Shown here: positions 11,401 to 21,197 of the stretch, one piece after another
Layout of the letters: each line of letters opens with the position of its first letter
How positions within the stretch are numbered: position 1 is the first letter of the stretch
Source of the DNA: Symbiodinium natans
Taxonomy: Eukaryota > Sar > Dinophyceae > Suessiales > Symbiodiniaceae
Length of the DNA: 64,000 nt
Assembly (NCBI GenBank): GCA_905221605.1
Contig: CAJNDS010000129.1
Coordinates: 145,001 to 209,000 of the forward strand
Reading direction: 5' to 3'
Program-made: the position numbers and the translations under genes
Notes under the pieces: model-generated
What the model was told of the DNA's origin: nothing
Database searches by the model: none
The model's input: the letters and a program-made list of their open reading frames with translations, nothing else

Positions 11401-13098
11401 GGTTTAGGGTTTAGGGTTTAGGGTTTAGGGTTTAGGGTTTAAAGTTTAGGGTTTAAAGTTTAGGGTTTAAAGTTTAGGGTTTGGGGTTTAGTGTTTAAAG
11501 TTTAGGGCTTAGGGTTAGAGCGGAAGAGGCCCTCTTGCGTTGAAGCTGGTCTGCATGTTCCTGGGGTGATGAGGATCCGAGCTGTTGAGCTGGAGACGCG
11601 TTACTTGCCCACATCTTGTAGCCAAAACCTAAACCCTAAACCCTGAACCCCTCAAGGGATATCCTGATTCTGAGTATGATTTCTTTGTTCTGGCTGCGTG
11701 ATGGGCGGCTAACACAATGCATTTAACTAGGTAGGCCCTTGGGACGTTTTATGTTTCCCTTATTGGGCTTGAAGAGGATCATCTTCGGGAATATTTTTCA
11801 AAGCCCTAAACCCTAAACCCTAAACCCTAAACCCTAAACCCTAAACCCCAAACCCTAAACCCTAAACCCTGAACCGTGGTTGTAAGGGCCATCCTAGTTA
11901 AGGATCCTCTGCTTTCCGAGCCACGGAGCAAAGCCAGAATATTCCACTGCCAGGAGCGGCTGGCCCTGGCAAAGGCCAGAGCACCGCTGCATATCGCAGG
12001 GTTTAAGGTCTAGGGTTTAGGGTTTAGGGCTTAGGGCTTAGGGCTTAGGGTTTTGGGTTTTGGGTTTTGGGTTTCAAGATTTAAGACCTCTAGGACACGC
12101 GTCGAGGGCCAGTGTGCCGTGGCATCTTCAAGCATCGACAAGTCTACAGCCCTCTGGAATATGGGCGTCTACGATTATAAGGACTCAAACATAGACCCCA
12201 AATAGCAGGATCCCCTTATAATGAGGACCCCACAAAGGTACTCCCAATATCGTAAACCCTGATATAAGACTGTACTCTAAACCCTAAACCCTAAACCCTA
12301 AACCCTAAACCCTAAACCCTAAACCCTAAACCCTACTAGGACGAGGCACCTACACTTCATGTCCACCTCAGATCTTTCGTTAGTCAATGCTTCCTGAGCT
12401 TTTCGCGTTGTCGTAAACCGAACCAAGGCGATGAAGCAGCACCCCTTAGGGTTTAGGGTTTAGGGATTAGGGTTTAGGGCTTAGGGCTTAGGGTTGAGGG
12501 TTGAGGGTTGAGGGTTTAGGGCCACCAATCCGGGCTTCAGGGCCAAGTTCAGTAGGTTTTCGTGGAGCATGATGCCGGCTATTGTTCTTGTTCTCCCAAG
12601 GGTCATCTCCCAAATGCAGCCCTCTGCTGAGAAATCTTGGGTTTAAGGTTTAGGGTTTAGGGTTTAGGGTTTAGGGTTTAGGGAGAACGCTGCATATGCA
12701 GGCAAGGCGGGACGGGCAGAAAGCGACGACCTCGGTGCGACAGCTGGCCCGTAGGCTCTCCGAAGTGAACAAGGATCCTTCTAAACCCTAAACCCCCAAA
12801 CCCCTAGACCCCAAAACCCCAAACACCATAACCCCTAAACCCCTGAACCCCTAAACCCCTAAACCCCTAAACCCCTCAACCCCTAAACCCCTAAACCCCC
12901 CAAACCCCTAAACCCCAAAACCCTAAACCCCTAAACCCCTAAACCCCTAAACCCCTAAACCCCTAACCCCAAACCCCTAAACCCCAAAACCCCAAACCCC
13001 TAAACACCCCAAATTTCAAGACACTGGCTGAGACCCAGAAGATCCGGCAGAAGCTCCTGAACATGAGGAGCCCGCCCGTGCGAAGCACCTGCCCTTAG
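2414..13098 (+). CDS. Exon chain 1: unidentified multi-exon protein gene (5' end not found)
   Basis: Proposed exons: 2414-2518, 2610-~2645, 3163-3228, 3277-3369, 3754-3825, 4242-4324, 4847-4913, 6663-6767, 7786-7852, 8248-8304, 8851-8889 (weak), 10364-10421, 11271-11360, 11954-12000, 12113-12166, 12340-12450, 12620-12640 (weak), 12702-12773, 13021-13098. Phases agree through 4913 and again from 6663 to the TAG stop at 13096; a small exon is probably missed between 4913 and 6663. Good donors include GTATGT after 4913 and GTGAGG after 11360. Readable fragments include DEAFADHACGLLS, MRFTPQSLATRAIVEVAA, DPVEVVDVLKIQPGPQL and FSQ/SFVSQCFLSFSRC. I do not recognise the family. The PGP-containing fragment faintly recalls tRNA nucleotidyltransferase C-termini, but that is too short to call. 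The last intron needs a GA donor after 12773. In the last exon another frame (acceptor ACCCAG, donor GTCAAT at 13099) is also open, so the stop is not certain. Confidence 0.5.
2519..2609 (+). mobile_element. Introner-like element, family D, exactly one GT-AG intron (91 bp)
   Basis: The element starts GTCAGTTCTCTAAAT and ends CCATAGTTCACAG. The flanking exons join in phase 0 with an open frame. The interior (GGACC-type blocks, CCCCAAAAGGGACC) matches the copy at 22277-22371. It carries both splice sites at its ends. Confidence 0.7.
3461..3582. mobile_element. Inverted-repeat element, family A
   Basis: Left end GCTTGGTAGCCCAG and right end CTGGGCTACTAG form near-perfect terminal inverted repeats. 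The inner arms are GGTACCCTTT and AAAGGGTGCCCTT. Other copies or parts are near 29756, 29897, 46307, 46648 and 58597. Confidence 0.75.
3670..3745. repeat. TTTAGGG heptamer tract
   Basis: About 11 near-perfect TTTAGGG units on the + strand, ending four bases before a polypyrimidine/CAG acceptor at 3751-3753. The repeat occupies the 3' part of an intron of exon chain 1. Confidence 0.9.
3881..3980. repeat. TTTAGGG heptamer tract
   Basis: About 14 consecutive TTTAGGG units in the intron that follows the 3754-3825 exon. Another tract of the opposite orientation (CCCTAAA, 4134-4194) lies in the same intron. Confidence 0.9.
4052..4137 (+). mobile_element. Inverted-repeat element, family C
   Basis: Begins GGGGTTTCCGAA, then the family signature AAGGGTACCTTATTGGGGTCC and GGGAATCCTACTA, and ends GGGGGAAACCC. 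The same order of blocks recurs at 31280, 51428, 51806 and 59846, and reversed at 8998, 12167, 20325 and 63719. Confidence 0.7.
4920..5330. repeat. Low-complexity T-rich TTG/TTA trinucleotide region
   Basis: A 400-bp stretch dominated by TTG, TTA and TTC triplets immediately downstream of a strong GTATGT donor. The Leu/Tyr/Cys-rich ORFs here are an artefact of the repeat; the region is intronic. Confidence 0.75.
5541..5633. mobile_element. Inverted-repeat element, family B
   Basis: Contains GTTCCCCCTGATACTAACAG on the left and CTGTTAGTATAAGGGGG plus AACATCCCAAGTTAG on the right, an imperfect palindrome. Sister copies: 15892, 16324, 39363, 40380, 47024, 54771, 56901, 62751, 63235. Confidence 0.8.
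5873..5984. mobile_element. Inverted-repeat element, family F
   Basis: Left end GGGAGTAGGCCCG, centre AACCAAAAAGGGTAATTACCC, right end CCTAGGTTACTCCCGGGTC. The same architecture recurs at 26694-26804 and 57865-57948. The left end offers a GTAGGC donor. Confidence 0.7.
7890..7978. repeat. TTTAGGG tract grading into TTTGGGG
   Basis: About 11 TTTAGGG units followed by several TTTGGGG units to about 8000. It lies downstream of the 7786-7852 exon and its GTAGAG donor. Confidence 0.85.
8998..9101 (-). mobile_element. Inverted-repeat element, family C, reverse copy
   Basis: Starts GGTTACGAACAAAAGG, with TAGGATTCCCTTATAA in the middle and ends CCATTTCGGAAAACC, the mirror order of the 4052 copy. A poly-C run of 14 sits inside. 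Confidence 0.7.
9153..9270. repeat. TTTAGGG heptamer tract, one of the longest
   Basis: About 16 uninterrupted TTTAGGG units directly after a GAGA-rich block (9127-9152). Confidence 0.9.
9955..10110. mobile_element. Inverted-repeat element, family K
   Basis: Left part CCCTTGGGACATTTTACAG, then CCCTTTATTTGG; right part TTTTTTAAGGGCCATCCAGG. Related copies at 11735-11905, 45490-45615 and 47511-47790 share the GGGCCATC end, which offers an AG acceptor. Confidence 0.55.
10430..10740. repeat. Mixed TTTTAGGG and TTTAGGGG octamer tract
   Basis: A 300-bp array in which the period changes from 7 to 8. TTTTAGGG units fill about 10500-10620 and TTTAGGGG units about 10620-10680. The unit type is uniform within each sub-block, which points to local amplification of variants. 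Confidence 0.85.
11735..11905. mobile_element. Family K element interrupted by a CCCTAAA tract
   Basis: The left part (CCCTTGGGACGTTTTATG, TTCCCTTATTGGG, GAATATTTTTCAAAG) and the right part (TAAGGGCCATCCTAG) match the 9955 copy, but about 75 bp of CCCTAAA repeats (11802-11875) separate them. Confidence 0.6.
12167..12258 (-). mobile_element. Family C element starting exactly at an exon donor
   Basis: The exon 12113-12166 (reading ALWNMG at its end) is followed directly by GTCTACGATTATAAGGAC, the reverse-copy end of family C. The far end is CAATATCGTAAACCC, and a CCCTAAA tract then runs to the next exon at 12340. Confidence 0.7.
12781..13012. repeat. CCCCTAAA octamer tract
   Basis: About 25 units of CCCCTAAA with a few 7-bp units, filling nearly the whole proposed intron between 12773 and 13021. 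Confidence 0.9.
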
Positions 13099-13761
13099 GT
13101 CAATTCGGGAATCGGGGTCCGTAAAGAATGCCGGAAAGGGGAACATGCGGGGGGGGGGGGGGGAGGTTAGCACTAAAATTCCCACTTCCGCACAACCCTA
13201 GACCCTAAGCCCCAAACCCTAAGCCCTATTCTATGCCATCATAAGACCCACGCATCTCAGAAAAAGCCATGGTTGGCAAGCGCCAACCGTAAACCTGTAA
13301 ACCTGAAAATGGTCATCCTAACTAGTTTCTGTCAAAATAAGAATATGAAGGGTTTAGGGTCTAGGCTTTAGGATAGTTTAAGAAGGTCCCAACGTTAATG
13401 AAGCCACTTCTCAGTCCATCGTTCTGTGGTTTCTTGTTTTCGCTCATAGCCAATAGCGTTAGCATTCACTCCTCGTCCAGATGGCCATACCTCTTCCTGT
13501 GTGCCCACTGTATGCATTTCTCATTTGTTATGAATGCTGGCCTGGCGCTGGCCATATTTGTCTTGGACATCCAGCACGGCAAGGCAGGTGTTTCTTCAAG
13601 GCCGGTCTGGCTACAAGCGTGTTTCCGCGGCGGGGCAGTCGCGCTTCACGTTGCCCCAGCTGCTATGTGTGGACTCTTTGTCCACAAACATGCAAAGAGC
13701 TGCCAGCAGCTGTTATAGCAACTGCTTCAGAAGGCAAGATGGTTTCATTGCCGGCAGCACG

Positions 13762-14075
13762 GTTTTGGCAGACTCAGCTGGCTATTATCATACTTGTGCA
13801 GTGCGGTCGGATGGTCAGCTCATCTGTTTTGGAGACAGTGGACCTGGGTGTTGCGATGTGCCAGCAGATTTGGGACCAGTTTTGGCAGTCTCAGCTGGTG
13901 ATTATCATACTTGTGCAGTGCGGTCAGATGGTCGGCTGGTCTGTTTTGGAGACAATGAACACGGGCAGTGTGATGTGCCAGCAGATTTGAGACCAGTTTG
14001 AGCAGTCCCAGCTGGGGTTGCTCGTACTTGTGAAGTGCGCGCAGATGGCTGGCTCGCCTGTTTTGGAGCAGGGTG
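13762..14075 (+). pseudogene. RCC1-type repeat fragment, decayed
   Basis: Three tandem 117-bp units start at 13762, 13879 and 13996. Units 1 and 2 translate to RCC1/BLIP-II-style repeats (YHTCAVRSDG followed by CFGD and CDVPADLGP). This family forms beta-propellers, and long RCC1-repeat genes are common in dinoflagellates. Unit 3 keeps EVRADGWLACFGAG but has an in-frame TGA at 13999-14001. The open frame extends upstream to about 13534 without family similarity. It could be a 3' exon that truly ends at this TGA; the decay of the third repeat makes a relic more likely. Confidence 0.65.
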
Positions 14076-14986
14076 AGGCGCCCTACCGTTGATCATGCAG
14101 AAAAAGCGGTATAGAGTGACCGCCAAGTGCCAAGGTCTGAAACTTGACTTTGTGGCTGTTGTTGCCCAGCTATGGGGTTGTTCCATTTTCAGCCAGTTTG
14201 AGGGTGGAGTGCTTAGGGGTTCTATCAACACTCCCTAAAAGGGATATCTGGGGGGGGGATAACAGGGTACGTATATCATCCCCAAAAGGGGGAATATCGG
14301 GCGAGAAATCAAGTGCCTAAGTTCTTCATGGTAGACATGCGGGCCCTTTGTGTGCACAAAGATCGCCTGCCGAAGGGGTTGAGGTTGTGGTTGAGGATGC
14401 GCTCTTTTTCTGCTTTGCTTCGTTGAGCCCGAGAACGAGTTCCTTGAATAGCGGCTCACAGTAATACCAAATTACCAAATAAAGACAAAAGAATATTGTG
14501 CACAAGCGCAAAATGAGGAAAATGTAGTGGCACGCGATAACAATAATATTCATCATGTAAATATTCATACCAATAGGAATGTCATTGACGTGCAATTGTA
14601 GTCTTCCTGGCTTGCAAGGTGTGTAGAGCTACGGAGCTTCATATCTAGCTGGTTCCTGGTGTCCCATAGTGGGGAATTTCGGAACCAGGCACCTTATACC
14701 AAGACCAGAGTGAGGTTTAGAAACGCGGCTTCGCAAGCCCGTTCGGCCATGACTGCAAGGGTTCAGGGCTAGGGTTGAGGCTTTAGGGTTTAGGGTTTAT
14801 GGTTTTGAATTACCTTTTGCACCCGTTCTTTCATTCTTGAACTTCACTGGGACACCAAAGCTCGCAGCCATTAAACCCTCTCAAGCCTTAGACCCTAAAG
14901 CCCAAAACTCCCGAAACCCTAAGCCGCGAGCCCTAAGGCCCTGAACCCCACCCACAATCGCTACAAGTCCAAAAACATCCTACCAG
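14076..14986. other. Gene-free spacer
   Basis: No supported exon. Contains a poly-G run (14249-14257), an AT-rich block (14460-14600) and short degenerate heptamers. ORFs on the minus strand here lack splice context or recognisable sequence. Confidence 0.4.
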
Positions 14987-17900
14987 GACCGAATGCCCGC
15001 TCTACCTCTGCAGAGCCTATGGCCTGGTCGACAATCATGGAAACATCGTCGGGTGCTCGGGAACCCTAAACCCTAAACCCTAACCCCAAACCCTTTTCTG
15101 GATGTTTAGGATAGGGGGAGGCCTTAGCTTACTGGTTCTTCGTGGGGAATTAGCGACTGAGGGTTCCTGTGCATCCCTGAAAGGGTGTTTAGCCTATTTC
15201 CAGCGGTGGCACTGCGTGACTCCAAGGTGCTTTGTCACGGTTTAGGGTTTAGGGTTTAGGGTTTAGGGTTTAGGGTTTAGGGTTTAGGGTTTAGGGTTAG
15301 GGTTTAGGGTTTGACTAAGTTGGTCCATTGTTGTAGGGGTGTCTGTCGTCTGGTTCCCCAGATACCTGTACCCATTTTCACAGCGGCTCTAGTTAGTTGA
15401 TAGCATGCAGAGAGGGCAGATGGGTCGTGCAGGGGTCATACAAGGAGCAGGTGCCATGGTGCATGGAGTATGGATGTGCGTTACCCTAAACCCTAAACCC
15501 TTGTCCCTAAGCCCCAAATCAAGTATGTGAGTGCTGCGTAGCAAAGTGGCTATGAAGCGAGGAGTGTAGCATAGAGTGGATTGTGGAATGGAGTGGTCCT
15601 ACACCCGAAGCACTAAACCTGAGTTGGCCATGTGATGAAGTTCTAAACTCCAAACTTATACAACCCAAAGCACAGCAGTGAAACACCAGAACCATGATTT
15701 CAAACCCCCTTCTCGGGTCGAAAACGGGGTGCTGGAAACTGCGGTTGCTGTCCAAAATGCAGCGAAGCTATGATTCCCCACCCCTTCTCGGCTCGAAAAG
15801 GGTTGGGTCGCACCAATCCCCCGCTCTGAGGCGCCCGAAAGCTCCTTGAAGCCCAACAGCCAAACCCCTTTCATCCTGGCCCCCCCCCCCCTTGCTAACA
15901 GTCCTTAATTAATGGGGGTTATCATAGGGGGTTTCTACCCTAGAATCCCCATTTGAGGATGGCTAGTATAAGGGAGAACAGCGCAAGCTGAGGGTATAGG
16001 GTCCAAAACCCTCTCAACCCACGTGTTGCTCAGCTCCTGGATGACGCATCGGAGTACGACTTCTCTGGCTCGGAGTGCGAGAGCATGTACAGCTCGGACG
16101 AGGACCCTTCTGTGCAGAGGGGTGCGTTGAGGGTTTGGGGTTTGGTTTAGGGAATTTAGGGTTTAGGGTTTAGGGTTCAGGGCTTAGGGTTTAGGGTTGC
16201 AAGGCCTGGTTTACACCTCACCCCCTACACATTCCAAAACCCAAAGTTCCCACCCTAAATCCTACACCCCAAACCCTAAACCCTACTTGCCATCAGGAGG
16301 ATGTATCACGCAATGTTGCCTGAGATGTTCTCCCTTCTACTAACATTCCTTCACGGGGATTTTTAATATGGAGTACGGCAGTCCCTATTAAGGACTGTTA
16401 GTAGAAGGGGAACATACCAAAATGTTGCTGTAAGGAAACATCCCCGCCGACATCTCCTTTTAGCTTCAACCTTCAATCGGCTTAATATAGGGGTCGAAAG
16501 AAATGCTAAAAGTATTCCCTTATGGTTCCTTTATAATTAGGCGACGATAACCCCCCCAAAAGCCCTATTCTAGTTATTCAGGCCCCCTATATTAAGTTGC
16601 AGCTGAGGGCAAGAAAGAAATGCCATGCATCCTGAATCTGCGAAACTAAGGGCCAAGGCTAAGGGTGGGTTTGGTTTAGGGTTTAGTGTTTAGGGTTTAG
16701 GGTTTAGGGCCGCTGCCAACAAGCAAAAATCTACAGAGTCGGCTCAGGGTTGAAGGCGGGGGTTTGAAAGGGTTTAGAGTTTTGGGTTCAGGGTTTAAGG
16801 AGTTCAAGGCTTCAAAAAGGGTCCAGTGCTTTTTTGTTGGTTCAGGGCTTGAAAAACTGTAGTCTCTCAGCAATCTGTCGTTTCTGGCAGGGCATGCGCA
16901 GCCGCCGAAGTAGCGGCGGGGAGGCTGCCGTTGCAGTTGTTGTACCCAGGTCCTTATTGCTTGACGGGTTATTATGATTCTTATGATTATTATGTTTTTT
17001 GAGGCTTCCGGTATGAAGGTTCAGCGTAAGGGTGTAGGTTTCTGGGTATCAGGGGCTAAGCTTGGGTCCTGAAGTGCCTCGAATGAGACGCCCCTCCTTG
17101 CAAGCGCTCTTGGCCTACGAATGAGTAAGGGCTTCTGAGTTACCCTAAACTCCAAACCCTCAACCCCTGGCGTGCTGAAAAGGTGTGGCCCTGAAATCCT
17201 TAAGAAGATGCCCTTGGGGCATGGGGAGTCGAAGTGGGGTTCTTGCCAAACTTCTGGCGTCGAGCAATTTTTCACGTCTTGGATCCCTAAACCCTAAACC
17301 CTAAACCCTAAACCCTAAACCCTAAACCCTGAACCCTAAGAGTATGAAGGTTTGTGCGACCATGAGCCCGGGGAGTCGAAAGACACTGAGCCCACTGAGT
17401 CGGCAAACCGTGAAGTGGGCCAGGCGGGATGTGAACCCTAAACCCTAAACCCTAAACCCTAAACCCTAAACCCTAAACCCTAAACACTGGGGGCCTTCCT
17501 TTCTTGTGGGGCATCCTGGGGTTCGCAACATTAGAGGGCCTTATTAGGGTTTAGGGTTTAGGGTTTTTAGGGTTTAGGGTTTAGGGTTTAGGGTTTTAGG
17601 GTTTAGGGTTTAGGGTTTAGGGTTTAGGGTTTAGGGTTTAGGGTGCTTCTTTTTTTTTTGTTTGGGGGGGGGGGGGGGGGGGGGGGGTATCATAGTATAT
17701 CATAGTATATTTACAAAGGGGCCCTTTATCTTATTCACCTGCCCCCTCTACATGCCATATATAGCCACCATATACCTAACCAACGCCAATCTAGCCCCTA
17801 GGCCCCTTATACAGGTCCCTCCTTCGGTCCCTTCACTTGGGGTCTTAAGGTCTCGGGTTTAGGGTTTAGGGTTTAGGGTTTAGGGTTTAGGGTTTAGGGT

Positions 17901-20900
17901 TTAGGGTTTAGGGTTTAGGTTTCTACACCTAAATCCTTCTTGCCCTTAGGCTGCTTAGGTGCTGAGTAGGCAGAACCTTCAACTTTTTTGGGGGCACCCT
18001 CAACCCTAAAGCCTACCTAAACCCTAATCTCTAGTCCCTGAGCCCTTAAACAACCTCAAGGTCGATCCTTTCTCCTCAAGAGAATCCAGCCAAGAATGTT
18101 TTCAGATGGTTTAGGTTTCAGGCTTCAAGGGTTTTGGAGGGGTTTCCCTTCCGAACTCCATGAAACCTTCAAACCTTAAAACCCATTTGTCCAAGAACCC
18201 AAAAACCCTAGTCCCAACACCTTAAACAACCCTAAAACCCTAAAACCCTGAACCCTAACACCCTACACCCCTAAAGCCCTAAGCACCCCGTGGCCTGCTT
18301 GGTTTTCAGGTTTCGGGGGGAGGGTCAGGTTTTTGTAGGGTTTAGGGTTTAGGGTTTAGGGGTTTAAGGCCTGAGGGTTTTCTATAGACTCGGGATTTGC
18401 GAGGTTCTCAAGGGGTCTCTGATGGGCTCCTGAATTACTCCCGAAACCAGGCACATGGGGTTGTTCCAAACTGGGGTGGGGGAGGAGCCGTTCTGAACGA
18501 CGTGGCCTTCTTGGTACCCTAAACTCTGCCCGCTGCCTTTCCGAAGCTCAAGAGCTTCCCGCCTCGGACCCCTGGAAACCGAACGACCCAAAAAGCAACC
18601 GCTTCAACCGACAAACTAAACTTCGATACGATCGGTTAACAGCAAACCCACAGACCCCATTCCCTGGTGGTAAACCATTCTTATATGGGGCCCTAATAAT
18701 CAGAATCGGGTTTTTGGGGTGTTATGATAGTACAAGTATATAGAGGCCAGAAGGGAATGTAGTATTCGTAATTAATCCGACCCCGACATGGACTTCTGTG
18801 AACCCTTGACTCATCCCCAGCCTTGAAAGTTTCCACGCCCACAATGTTGGCCCTGAACACCCCTGCCCAGGGGTACAATTCAGGGGGCGCCCCTGGCATG
18901 CCTTCGAGGAAAGAGCTTGATTGGCCCTAAACCCTAAACCCTAAACCCTAAACCCTAAACCCTAAACCCTAAACCCTAAACCCTAAACCCTAAACCCTAA
19001 ACCCTAAACCCTAAACGAGATCAGATGCTGGGGGCTCCTGCTTCGGAACGAAGACATCAAGTAGGGAGGTTCCCCCTAAACCCTCTGGACCCTGAGGTCA
19101 AAGTTTCCCAAGGCTAAACGCCACCCTACCCTGCAGAATTGTCAGGCGGCCCTGAACACTTCTGCGAACTTTGTAGCATGGGTTTCTGGCTTGCCCCAAA
19201 ACTGCTTCACAAACAGAAGCTGCAGCCCGTCTGCAAAACCCAAAAGGGTTGACCTGCAGCCCTTTTTTAAGCAAGCGTTTCGGTTTGGCCTTTGTCGCCT
19301 TACCCTGAGCGGAGGGAGGGAAGTTGGATTCACAAGGCCCTTGTCCTCGGTTTAGGGCGGACCACTCCAGGAAATCTGTCGCCCACACTTGAGCCCATGC
19401 CGAACCACTAAAGCCTGCGTTGAAGCGTGGAGTTTAGGGTTTAGGGTTGAGGGTTTAGGGTTTTTAGTTTTTCCAGTGCATACTGTATAACATATCTCTA
19501 GCTGTTTATCTTCCTTGCCGATTGCAGATCCACCTTGGCCATGTTTGTTACCTTTTGAGGGGATCAATCAATGTGGGTCTGATTGCCACTACCCTTTTTA
19601 CGTAATTCCCTACTCACCAGCAGCAAGTGTGCGGGGGGGGGGGGGGGGGGGGCGTAAGTATGCCTGACAGAGGGTGTAGTTCCAGGGTTGTACCCTACAC
19701 TGGGCTCAGAACCCTGTAGGCTTCAGCCGACTTACCTCCGCCAGGTCCGGCGAGGCTCTGGCACTGGCACTGGTTCAAGGCCCGCGTTGAGGGTGGTGGT
19801 GTCTACAAGCCTCCGTTTCGACTAATCTCTTAAACCCGAAAGCCCTAGGTTGAAGGTGGCAAGCAGTACGGCGCTTTTGTCTCTAGGCGGATGGTCTTTG
19901 GCGTAGGGCTCTCTAAGCCGTACACCCTGCACTGTTTGGCTGCACACATTGTGCAACAACCACATGATGTATATGTCGTACTGGCCATGACGTATATGCT
20001 CATCTTACTGTTGCTTTTGTCAATCCATGGCCCACCCTGGACCATCTGTGGTTGTATGCCTACAAAGAGGCGTTCGTTGAGCATTCTTGAATGCACGCGA
20101 GGATACAAATGCAGTTGTTGCTAGCACCACATGCAGAAAGAGAAAGCAAAACAGCTCCTTTCGCTTCAATACAGTAGAGTAAGCCAAAAGAGTAGGCCAA
20201 AGCTGGTCATAAGCAGCAAAGCTTCAAGCATACTTGAACTCTACTTGCAGGGACAGTGCAGGGACAAGCCAACGTATCTTCCATGTGCGTTTGCCCCTTG
20301 TGTGGTGGTTGGGCCGAGGTGGGGGTTTACGAAAACAAGCGACCCCGAGTAGAGTCCCCAAATAGTAGGATTCCCTTATCATAAAGACCCCAGTAAGGGA
20401 CCCAAGTAGGATTCCCTTACCAAAACCCCAATAAGGTATCTCCTAAACCCTGAACCCTAAACCCTGAACCCTAATTTAGGAACCTTCCAGGTCGTCGCCG
20501 TTGCACGGGAGGAGAACAATTGCCGACAACGATCGCGCAAGGATAGAAGCCCGGAGCTTAGCAAGCTTCATTTGTTTGGGGTTTAGGGTTGGGGTTTAGG
20601 GTTATGTCGGTCTTTTCCCTACACATCCTGGAAAACCAGGAATCCAGAAAATTATGGAAAAGTTGTGAGAACCAATTTGGAAAAAGAAGAGTGACACGAA
20701 TTAATCGCGTTTTAACAAATGTGAAAAAAGTCAAAAAGTGAAGAACAATGTGAAAAAACAACAGTATGAAAAATGTGGAAACATGTGGAAAGCTGATGAC
20801 CAAGACTTCTTGCCTGGCAAAGTTGCTAGCCCGCGGACTACATGGAAATGGAAGATGATGTTTTGTTGCCGGGGTCATATGCGTTGTCTATGTGCGAATT

Positions 20901-21134
20901 GCGCCCTAAATTATGAGGTCAGGACCCTGCGGCACGGAAGCAAACAATAATTTAATGAATAATTAGTCACAGTCACAGTCAATAGCAAGACAGCAAGACC
21001 GTATGCGAAGTTTCCATTCAATTGCATACTCAATGGCCGTCTGCGTCGTCGTGCCTTCCATTGTTACCCAGCAACAGAAAATCATAATGGATGTTAATTT
21101 TGGGACTCCAAGGCGGGGCGGGGGGGGGGGGGAA

Positions 21135-21197
<63 letters not shown>

